In this document: one piece after another, positions 20,312 through 27,927 of the stretch
Numbering within the stretch: position 1 is the stretch's first letter
Layout of the letters: each line of letters opens with the position of its first letter
Source: Pseudomonadota bacterium
GTDB taxonomy: Bacteria > Pseudomonadota > Gammaproteobacteria > Xanthomonadales > Rhodanobacteraceae
Assembly: GCA_021781425.1 (NCBI GenBank)
Contig: JAJXWU010000232.1
Location: 1-42,957 of the forward strand
Direction: 5' to 3'
Length of the DNA stretch: 42,957 bases
Position numbers and translations under genes: made by a program
Notes under the pieces: model-generated
The model's database searches: none
The model's input: only the letters and a program-made list of their open reading frames with translations
Told to the model about the DNA's origin: nothing

Positions 20312-20494
20312 ATGGCCCGAGTATTCGTCATCGAAGATAACCCGCAAGCTCTCGAGCTGATGACCTATCTAATGGCGACGCACGGCCGTTCGCTTGCGAC
20401 CGCCGAGACGGACGCACGCGGCTGCAAGATGACGCGGCTCGAGCCGCGGGCGCCGCTGGATGAAATCGCGTCCCGTCTCGACACGGACGCCTGA
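20312..20494 (+). pseudogene. Truncated response-regulator receiver remnant (about 60 aa)
   Basis: MARVFVIEDNPQALELMTYLMATHG matches the beta1-alpha1 part of a REC domain; what follows lacks a phospho-acceptor Asp motif and a Lys-Pro motif. Confidence 0.6.
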
Positions 20495-20505
20495 GGATAC
20501 GTGCC

Positions 20506-23349
20506 ATGGCGCACATACTCATCGTCGACGATCGGGCGGTCAATCTGGATTTTCTGGAAGCGGTGCTGAATTTCGCGAACCATCGCGTATCACGCGCGAT
20601 GGATGGCGAACAGGCGCTGCAGATCGTCCGCGAAACGCGCCCCGATCTCGTCATCACCGATGTGCTGATGCCCAACATCGGCGGCGTCGAATTGGCCGAC
20701 AGCATCCATCGCGATCCTGCCATTTCGGCAACACCGATCATTTTCTACACCGCCCAGGGCCGTGACCCCGAGGCCAACATCCTCGCCGATTCCTGCCACG
20801 TTGCCGCGGTATTGGTCAAACCCGCGGAGCCGCAAGCAATTCTTGATACGGTCGCACAGGTGCTCGGCGGCAAGCCTCCCCCGCAGCTGTTGCCGATGCG
20901 GCAGAACACGGTATACCCGGCTTTTCTGTCGGCAAAATTGCCGGCTCACATGCGCGACCTGGCCGATCTGCAGGCGCGGCTGCGCGGAATCCTTGACCGG
21001 GTACTCGAAGGGGATGCACCGAAAGCGGACACGAATGTGCTCGGGCTGGCGCTGCAAAAACTCAGCCTGCGCACGCAAAAGCTGTTTGACCTCAATCTGG
21101 CCGTGTCCGCACAAAGTGATTTCGGCGAGATGCTGAATGCTTTTTGTGCGATCGCCTCGAACGTAATGTCCAGCGATTACGTCGGCGTTTACATCTACGA
21201 CGTCGACGGCAAGCGTCTGCAACACTCGGGGAAATACGGACTTCCGGACGCGGTCGCCGCGCAGATGTCCCAGATGGACGCGGACGCCGGCATGCGGCAA
21301 ACCGTGATGACTGCGGACCAACCGTTCCGGGCCCGCGCGAACGGCGCAGAACCGACGACGTTGGGATTACCCGATTTCCATCCCCCGGTCTTGAGTCTGC
21401 TGGCGGTGCCGATGCCGGTACGTGCGAGCAATCCACTCAAAGGCTGGATTTACTTCGCGAACAAGGCTGATGAATCGGCGTTCGACAGCGAGGACGAGCA
21501 GTTTGCGGTAATTCTCGCGCTGCAGCTATCGCTGGCCTATGCCAATTTGTCGATGCTCGATGAAGTGCGCAGGCATGCGGAGAAGCTCGAATTGGAGGTG
21601 GCCGCAAGGCGCCAAGCCCAGGAAGAGCTCACGTTTCGTGCAAGCCACGATCAGGTCACGGGATTGCCGCGCGGGGTGCTGATCGAAGCCGAACTCGAAA
21701 AAGCAATCGCGCGCGCGACGATCGAAAACGGCCGCGTGATCGTGCTGCACATCAATGTCGATTATTTCCATTCGATCAACAAGAATTATGGCCGCAAGAT
21801 CGGGGATGACGTGCTGCGCTGCATCGCCGATCGTCTGCGTGGCATCGTCGCTGACGCTGGCCGTGTTGCGCACGTCGCGGGCGACGAGTTCATGCTGATT
21901 TTCCCCGATCCCACCGGAGCGATGGAGCAATTGGATTTCGCCGACAGCGTGCGCGCGCGGATGGAAGAACCGGTGAAAACGGCGCTCGGCGACATCCGCA
22001 TTACCTGCAGCGTCGGTGCGAGCTGTTATCCCGACAACGGCGCAACCGCACAGGAGCTGTTGCATGAGGCCGAAGAAGCCACCCAGAACGCAAAGCTCGA
22101 TGGTCGTAATCTGGCAATGGCTTTCTCGAATGAGCGCAAGCAACAGTTGCGCGAGCAGATTGCGCTCGGCATGCAGTTGCGCGAAGCGATCCAAACCGAG
22201 CAGTTGATCTTGCACTATCAGCCGCAGATCAACGGTCTGGACTGGCAGATCCTCGGCTTTGAGGCGCTGGTGCGCTGGCAACACCCCGAACTCGGACTGC
22301 TCGGTCCGGCACGCTTCATCCCCATCGCCGAGGAGCTCGGCCTGATCGTCGAGTTGGGTGATTGGGTTCTCAAATCCGTTTGTCGGCAGATTCGGGTGTG
22401 GCTCGACAGCGGCGCGGATGATTTTCTCGTCTCCGTCAATGTCTCCCCCAAGCAATTTCTGCGCTCGAATTTTGTCGAAAACCTGCAGGCGGCAATTGCG
22501 ACACAAGGCGTGCGTGCGCGACACCTGGAGCTCGAACTGACCGAGAGCGCCATGGCTCGGCGCTTCGACGTTATAGCCAACTCGATGAAGCTCATGAAGC
22601 GCATGGGCATACGCCTTGCCTTGGACGATTTCGGGACCGGCTATTCCAGTCTTAACCGCCTGCGCCAATTCCCACTGGATCGACTGAAAATCGATCAGGG
22701 CTTCGTCAACAACATCGCCTCCGATGCCAGCGCCGCCGGCATCTGCCGCGCGATTATTGCTCTCGGCCACCAGCTGGGCCTGAAAGTGACCGCCGAGGGC
22801 GTGGAAACGGCTGCGCAGGTGGGGTATTTGCTGCGCAACGAGTGCGATGAATTCCAGGGATATTATTTCAGCGGTCCGGTCGGACCCACGGTCGCGCTGG
22901 ATTTGCTCAAGCACCGCTATATCAGCCGTCAAAGCGTGCCATCTCAACTGGGGAAGGAAATCCTGTTGATCGTGGATGATGAAGAAAATGTCCTGCACGC
23001 GCTGAAGCGGACTCTGCGACGCGACGGTTACGAGATTCTGAGCGCGACGAATGCGGGTGAGGCCTTCGAATTGCTGGCCAAAAACGACGTGCAAGTCATC
23101 GTTTCGGACCAACGCATGCCCGATTGCAGCGGCACCGACTTTCTCAGCCAGGTCAAGGAAATGTACCCGGCGACCGTGCGCATGGTACTCAGCGGCTACA
23201 CCGATCTTGCCGCAGTCACCGATGCGATAAACCGGGGCGCGATATACAAGTTCCTGACCAAGCCATGGAACGACACGCAGTTGCGCGAGCACATCCGCGA
23301 AGCATTCAGAGTGAACCGGGGCCGAGAGCAGGCGCGCGCAACGCCTTGA
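20506..23349 (+). CDS. REC-GAF-GGDEF(AGDEF)-EAL-REC cyclic-di-GMP signalling protein
   Basis: N-terminal ILIVDDRAVNLDFLEAV...VITDVLMPNIGGVEL; GAF-like segment; HDQVTGLPRG...VAHVAGDEFMLIF; EALVRWQHPELGLL, LALDDFGTGYSSL, KIDQGFV, AEGVET; C-terminal ILLIVDDEENVLHALKRTL...VIVSDQRMPDCSGTDFL...FLTKPWND. Confidence 0.94.
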   Translation: MAHILIVDDRAVNLDFLEAVLNFANHRVSRAMDGEQALQIVRETRPDLVITDVLMPNIGGVELADSIHRDPAISATPIIFYTAQGRDPEANILADSCHVAAVLVKPAEPQAILDTVAQVLGGKPPPQLLPMRQNTVYPAFLSAKLPAHMRDLADLQARLRGILDRVLEGDAPKADTNVLGLALQKLSLRTQKLFDLNLAVSAQSDFGEMLNAFCAIASNVMSSDYVGVYIYDVDGKRLQHSGKYGLPDAVAAQMSQMDADAGMRQTVMTADQPFRARANGAEPTTLGLPDFHPPVLSLLAVPMPVRASNPLKGWIYFANKADESAFDSEDEQFAVILALQLSLAYANLSMLDEVRRHAEKLELEVAARRQAQEELTFRASHDQVTGLPRGVLIEAELEKAIARATIENGRVIVLHINVDYFHSINKNYGRKIGDDVLRCIADRLRGIVADAGRVAHVAGDEFMLIFPDPTGAMEQLDFADSVRARMEEPVKTALGDIRITCSVGASCYPDNGATAQELLHEAEEATQNAKLDGRNLAMAFSNERKQQLREQIALGMQLREAIQTEQLILHYQPQINGLDWQILGFEALVRWQHPELGLLGPARFIPIAEELGLIVELGDWVLKSVCRQIRVWLDSGADDFLVSVNVSPKQFLRSNFVENLQAAIATQGVRARHLELELTESAMARRFDVIANSMKLMKRMGIRLALDDFGTGYSSLNRLRQFPLDRLKIDQGFVNNIASDASAAGICRAIIALGHQLGLKVTAEGVETAAQVGYLLRNECDEFQGYYFSGPVGPTVALDLLKHRYISRQSVPSQLGKEILLIVDDEENVLHALKRTLRRDGYEILSATNAGEAFELLAKNDVQVIVSDQRMPDCSGTDFLSQVKEMYPATVRMVLSGYTDLAAVTDAINRGAIYKFLTKPWNDTQLREHIREAFRVNRGREQARATP

Positions 23350-23365
23350 TAAGCGTATTCCTCGA

Positions 23366-24568
23366 TCAGCCGGCACCACGCGCATTCGCGGGGTCCGCAT
23401 CCACAGCCGGCGTCGGTTGTCGTTGCGGCAGAACGATGCGGAATGTGGTGCCCACGCCCGGTGTGCTCTGTACCTCGATCCGCCCGCCATGTTTGCGCAC
23501 GATGCCGTAAGACAGGGACAAGCCGAGGCCGGTTCCTTGCCCGACCGGTTTGGTGGTGAAGAACGGATCAAAGATCTTGGCCAAATTTTCCGGTGAAATT
23601 CCGCAGCCGCTGTCGGAAATCGCGACGACGACGTTTTCACCTTCACAGCAGGTCGCGACCTTGATCGAACCACGGTTCTCGATCGCGTGTCCGGCATTGA
23701 CCAGGATGTTCAGGAATACCTGGTTCAATTGCGATGGCAGGCATTCCACGCGCGGAATCTCGTCGTATTGCCGCAGCACCTCGCATTTGTATTTCAGATC
23801 GTTCCAGACGATATTGAGCGTGCTATCGAGTCCCTGCTGCAAGTCGGCCAACGTCCATTCCTCGGTGCTGCCGGCGCGCGAAAAATCGCGCAGATCCTGC
23901 ACGATTTTTCGCACCCGCTCGGTTCCCTCGCGGGATTCCGACAACAGATTGGGCAGATCCCTTACCAGAAAATCGTAGTCCGCCTGTTCCTTGAGCAGGG
24001 CGATCTCGGCGTGCCGCGCATCGCTGTCCGGGATTAACTGACGCAGCAAGCTCTCGTACGTGGAAATCAATTGCAGCATGTTCCTGACGTATTCATTCAA
24101 TGTCGCCAGGTTCGAATGGATATAGCCGATCGGATTGTTTATTTCATGCGCGACGCCGGCAGCCAATTGGCCGATCGAGGCCATCTTGTCGGCCTGGAGC
24201 AACTGCGCTTCGATGCTGCGCAGGTGCGCATTGTCCGTTTCGGTCTTGCGCCGTTGGTCCAGCGACTCGCTGGCTGGTCCATCCTCGGGTTCGATCAGGG
24301 CCACAAAACGCACTGTGCCGATTCCGCTGCGCGGGGCGGTCTGCACGGTGACGCGCAAGCGATGGCTGCGCCCGGATGAATCCACGCATTCGCGCTGCTG
24401 GCCATGGATCCCGTCGCGCTCCGCCGAGGCCAATGCCTCTTGGTCGACGAGTCCGCGCAACATGGTCGCTGGCCATTCTGTCGTCGACCCGTCCAGAAGT
24501 GTGTGCACGCCCGAAGTCGCGCAAAACAGGACGCCGTGGTGAACTTCGAGGTGATTTTGTTGCTGCAT
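23366..24568 (-). CDS. Cytosolic PAS-type sensor histidine kinase
   Basis: No TM; MASIGQLAAGVAHEINNPIGYIHSNL H-box; NQVFLNILVNAGHAIENRG; DSGCGISPENLAKIFDPFFTTKPVGQGTGLGLSLSYGIV. Confidence 0.92.
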   Translation of the reverse strand: MQQQNHLEVHHGVLFCATSGVHTLLDGSTTEWPATMLRGLVDQEALASAERDGIHGQQRECVDSSGRSHRLRVTVQTAPRSGIGTVRFVALIEPEDGPASESLDQRRKTETDNAHLRSIEAQLLQADKMASIGQLAAGVAHEINNPIGYIHSNLATLNEYVRNMLQLISTYESLLRQLIPDSDARHAEIALLKEQADYDFLVRDLPNLLSESREGTERVRKIVQDLRDFSRAGSTEEWTLADLQQGLDSTLNIVWNDLKYKCEVLRQYDEIPRVECLPSQLNQVFLNILVNAGHAIENRGSIKVATCCEGENVVVAISDSGCGISPENLAKIFDPFFTTKPVGQGTGLGLSLSYGIVRKHGGRIEVQSTPGVGTTFRIVLPQRQPTPAVDADPANARGAG

Positions 24569-24730
24569 ATGCCCGACTTCGCTCCGCGCGGGGAACGCTG
24601 TCGAAAGCCGAATGCCGCGAGCACAGGCAAGGCTGCGTGCATGGAACGATTTATCCGGCTCTCGTGCCGCGTCAATGATGCGCCCGGCCGTGCCGGTTGG
24701 GCAATCGTGTGCGTGTGTTCCGGATCGTGG

Positions 24731-26002
24731 TTACAAGCCGTCCGCGTATATACGGTCGGTTGGGGGATAAGCGAACGCGTAGATCGCCCCGCCGCTGGGT
24801 GGCGAACGTCCGTACTCGCCCGCGCCGACGACAAGGGTCTTGCCGTCGGTCGCCATGCTCACGCCGAACGCATCGCCTGTTTGCAACTGTTTTGCGACGA
24901 AAATACTGACCGGACTCCAGGCGGCGCCGGTGTCACTCCGATACGCGAACACCCGGCCGGCATCGCCCGTATTCGGCGCTGCAACCAGCAGCATTCCGCT
25001 CACCGATGTAATCCCCATGCCGAACAGGTTGAAGCCGTAGATGCTGGAAGGGTCGGGACCGATTACTCCGGTCTGCGAGGAAAATCCGGTTGCGGCGTCG
25101 CCATAGGAGAACACTTGGCCCCACGGACCTTGCTTTCCCTGACTATCGTAGTTGACATCTGCGGCGATGACCTGGGCGCTGTCGATCACGATCGCGTTGG
25201 GAAAATGATCGCCTGCGAATGGATACGCGGCGGTCAACACGGTTTGCTCGATCCATGCGTTTGCGCTGCGCGCGAAGGTGTGCAGCGCACCGGCGGACAC
25301 GCCGACGCCAGGCACACCCTCGTTGTCCGCACCGACCGCCAGCATTCCGCTGCCGGCAGCCAGGGTCTCTCCGAAATCCATGTCCAGCTGCGGCACAGTC
25401 GGGAGAATTTGCGCGACGTAGGAAGCCATCGATGTGGAAATATCATAGGCTTCAACATCACCAATCGGATTACCGGTAGCGGTCATGTAGCCTGGAAATC
25501 CGACGTAGAGAGTCTGGCCATCGATCGCCAGCGAGGTCCCGAAGCCGGTCTCGCCCGGTTCGAAGGCGGTATAACCGTTCAAGGTCTGTTGCAGCACCCA
25601 CTCGTTTTGCAGCGCGTAAACCGAGACGACGCCGGCGTCGGCCTGCAGCGCGGCGTTGTACGCGTTCGGCGAACCGACAAAAAGCAGACCGTTTGCCATC
25701 GCCAGGGAATCCTGACTGCCGGTGCCGTCTGCCGGTGCGATTTCCTGCGCGAACGACCATACCCCCGACTGACGATGAAAAAGATAAACCCGCCCATCCC
25801 CGGCGGCGCCGGAAAGGCGTCCGAACACCGCGATCCAGTCCCCGCTCACGGTCGGCGCTTGGTTGCCAAAACCCACAACCGAGGCGTCTGGCGCTGTCAG
25901 ACGTTGGCCGTACAGATTTTGCGTGGCAAACGTCGTTGCAGGAGAAAGCATCGCCGCAAGGGCGAGTCCGATCAGTGACGAGTGGGCATTCGAGCGCGAC
26001 AT
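24731..26002 (-). CDS. Secreted FG-GAP/beta-propeller-like repeat protein
   Basis: Start MSRSNAHSSLIGLALAAMLSPATTFA (signal peptide); repeated GDWIAVFG/LLFVGSP/TLYVGFPG/MLAVGADN/TLVVGAGEYG blades; C-terminus TDRIYADGL. Confidence 0.8.
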   Translation of the reverse strand: MSRSNAHSSLIGLALAAMLSPATTFATQNLYGQRLTAPDASVVGFGNQAPTVSGDWIAVFGRLSGAAGDGRVYLFHRQSGVWSFAQEIAPADGTGSQDSLAMANGLLFVGSPNAYNAALQADAGVVSVYALQNEWVLQQTLNGYTAFEPGETGFGTSLAIDGQTLYVGFPGYMTATGNPIGDVEAYDISTSMASYVAQILPTVPQLDMDFGETLAAGSGMLAVGADNEGVPGVGVSAGALHTFARSANAWIEQTVLTAAYPFAGDHFPNAIVIDSAQVIAADVNYDSQGKQGPWGQVFSYGDAATGFSSQTGVIGPDPSSIYGFNLFGMGITSVSGMLLVAAPNTGDAGRVFAYRSDTGAAWSPVSIFVAKQLQTGDAFGVSMATDGKTLVVGAGEYGRSPPSGGAIYAFAYPPTDRIYADGL

Positions 26003-26092
26003 GGCGACCTCCGGATTACTCGCTGTCCCGATATCGGTACGCGCCAATCTCGGGGCAGGCGAAGAGCATCCTAGGCGCGCTTGCGCTCGCGC

Positions 26093-26129
26093 GTAATTCG
26101 TACGATTACCTAGTGGTTGTAAGTAACAA
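26093..26129. promoter_or_regulatory. AT-rich cluster of inverted repeats (GTAATTCGTACGATTAC and TTGTAAGTAACAA)
   Basis: Read directly; upstream of the beta-propeller gene in a GC-rich background. Confidence 0.3.
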
Positions 26130-26201
26130 TACGTATGTGAGATGGCGAAGGGCAGAAAAGCACGCCACGGGTCTTCGCTTCCGGTCGTGCCGATCCGGGT
26201 G

Positions 26202-26867
26202 TCAAACGTCCGTGTCTTGCGCCAACAGGCGCATCCGCACCAGGTCAGCGAGGCTGGCTGCAGCCATTTTCTCCATGACATGACCGCGGTGAATTTCGAT
26301 GGTGCGGTGGCTTGCACCCAGTTTCCTCGCGATTTCCTTGGCGGTCATGCCGCTGACGACGAGTTCGAGCACTTCGTGTTCGCGCGGCGTGAGAGTTTCA
26401 AGCCGATGCAGCGTGCGGTTGCGCTCTTCCGCGCGCCGCATGTCGTCAAGACTGCGTTCAATGGCCTGCCGTACGCGCGTCAGCAGATGCTCGTTCTCGA
26501 AAGGCTTCTCGATGAAATCCACTGCCCCTTCGCGCATCGCAGCCACCGCGATCGGGATGTCCGCAGCCGCCGTCAGAAAAATCACCGGAAGGGCCGCGCG
26601 ACGCTGCTTCAAGGAAGCCTGTACTTCCAGGCCGGACATGCCGGGCATGTGCAGATCCAGGAGCAAACAACCACGGCGGTGCAAGTCCGCCGCCGCAAGA
26701 AATGCGGTTCCGGAGGCATAGGATTCGGTTTGCAATCCCGCCACGCGCAAAAGGCGCGCTATCGCCGATCGGATACCGGCATCGTCGTCTACGAGATAGA
26801 CGACCGGATCTTCTTGCCGAGACCTCGGGTCGGCGGGTGTTCGCGATTGTCGCGCACTTGGATCCAT
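26202..26867 (-). CDS. FixJ/NarL-family response regulator (REC + LuxR-type HTH)
   Basis: VVYLVDDDAGIRSAIARLLRVAGL; CLLLDLHMPGMSGLEVQ; DFIEKPF; LTPREHEVLELVVSGMTAKEIARKLGASHRTIEIHRGHVMEKM; ATG at 26867 preferred to TTG at 26876. Confidence 0.94.
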   Translation of the reverse strand: MDPSARQSRTPADPRSRQEDPVVYLVDDDAGIRSAIARLLRVAGLQTESYASGTAFLAAADLHRRGCLLLDLHMPGMSGLEVQASLKQRRAALPVIFLTAAADIPIAVAAMREGAVDFIEKPFENEHLLTRVRQAIERSLDDMRRAEERNRTLHRLETLTPREHEVLELVVSGMTAKEIARKLGASHRTIEIHRGHVMEKMAAASLADLVRMRLLAQDTDV

Positions 26868-26991
26868 GGCGGCCAAGAAACAGGATTGCGGTGAAGGAAG
26901 ACGAAAGCGAAGCTGTAATCTAAACCTTTATTGGGGCGTTTTCACTGTCGCAACCACCACGTTGCAATTGTGTGCGTCGAATGCCGTGTTC

Positions 26992-27009
26992 TGTAAAGGA
27001 AGCTTGACA
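26992..27009. promoter_or_regulatory. Degenerate copy of the 18-bp operator (TGTAAAGGAAGCTTGACA), overlapping the putative -35
   Basis: 14/18 identity to the perfect palindrome at 27039-27056. Confidence 0.45.
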
Positions 27010-27032
27010 TAGCTTGCATGCGCCGCTACAGT
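27004..27032 (+). promoter_or_regulatory. Candidate sigma70 promoter: TTGACA -17 bp- TACAGT
   Basis: Consensus -35 at 27004-27009, 17-bp spacer, 4/6 -10 at 27027-27032. Confidence 0.5.
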
Positions 27033-27038
27033 CGCGTC

Positions 27039-27056
27039 TGTCAAGTTAACTTGACA
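27039..27056. promoter_or_regulatory. Perfect 18-bp palindrome TGTCAAGTTAACTTGACA, candidate operator
   Basis: Exact self-reverse-complement, 18 bp before the ATG at 27075. Confidence 0.7.
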
Positions 27057-27074
27057 TATCGGAAGTGTGCAGCG

Positions 27075-27680
27075 ATGGTCCGTCTGAGTCAGCGAGCGCA
27101 TCAACGCCGTGTCATGGTTGCGATGGCGATCTACGTGGCCCTGTTTTTATGGGTCTGGCCGCTGGCGCGTTCCGCAGATGCGCTGTGGCTCAAGACGATT
27201 TATGCGCTTACGCCGGCGCCACCGGTGATGTACGTGATCTGGCTGATGGCGCGGCGTGTACTCGCCGGCGACGAACTGGAACAGCGTACGCATCTGGTCG
27301 GCCTCGGTGTGGCCGCCGCGGCGGTTTCGATTTATGGCCTCGGCGCCGGTTTCCTGGCCGCCGCGCACGTGCTTGCGCCGGACTGGGCCGCCACCGCCCT
27401 GGTCTGGATATTTCCGCTGCTGCTGATCGTCTACGCCGTCGCCCGCGCATATGCCGCGCGACGCTACGGCGGCGGCGCCTGCGACGACGATGGGGCACCG
27501 CGCGCCTTGCAATTTCTCTACATCGCCGTGGTTTTCGCCGCAATCGCCGCCTACATCTATTGGCGCCATGGCGATGCGCAGGATACGGGACTCGCCGTCG
27601 GCATGGCGACCGGCATGCTCGTCGGCGGGGTCTTTATCGCGATTCGGCAACGCCTGCGTCGCCACTCGGCGCAGGAATGA
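27075..27680 (+). CDS. Small multi-TM membrane protein paired with XRE regulator
   Basis: MVRLSQRAHQRRVMVAMAIYVALFLWVWPLA; several hydrophobic helices; RVLAGDELEQRTHLVGLGVAA; ends in an ATGA overlap with the XRE gene. Confidence 0.8.
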   Translation: MVRLSQRAHQRRVMVAMAIYVALFLWVWPLARSADALWLKTIYALTPAPPVMYVIWLMARRVLAGDELEQRTHLVGLGVAAAAVSIYGLGAGFLAAAHVLAPDWAATALVWIFPLLLIVYAVARAYAARRYGGGACDDDGAPRALQFLYIAVVFAAIAAYIYWRHGDAQDTGLAVGMATGMLVGGVFIAIRQRLRRHSAQE

Positions 27681-27871
27681 AAAACCGCGTGCGCGAGCGA
27701 CGCGAGCAGCACGGTTGGTCGCAGGGCGAGCTGGCCGAGAAACTCGAGGTGTCCCGGCAAACCGTCAATGCAATCGAGACCGGCAAGTACGACCCGAGCC
27801 TGCCGCTGGCGTTTCGCATCGCCAAATTGTTCCGCCAATCCATCGAATCGATTTTCGAGCCAAAGACGTAA
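27677..27871 (+). CDS. XRE-family helix-turn-helix transcriptional regulator (64 aa)
   Basis: MKNRVRERREQHGWSQGELAEKLEVSRQTVNAIETGKYDPSLPLAFRIAKLFRQSIESIFEPKT, a complete compact HTH_3 domain. Confidence 0.93.
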   Translation: MKNRVRERREQHGWSQGELAEKLEVSRQTVNAIETGKYDPSLPLAFRIAKLFRQSIESIFEPKT

Positions 27872-27927
27872 CCGTGGATAGCGTGAATGGTTAGACAATT
27901 CAGATGGGTGGCCAGAAGGACTGACTC

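Noticed and set aside
21526-23697. 723-aa minus-strand ORF antisense to the REC-GAF-GGDEF-EAL-REC gene
   Set aside because: No domain signature; the opposite strand encodes a fully conserved multidomain protein.
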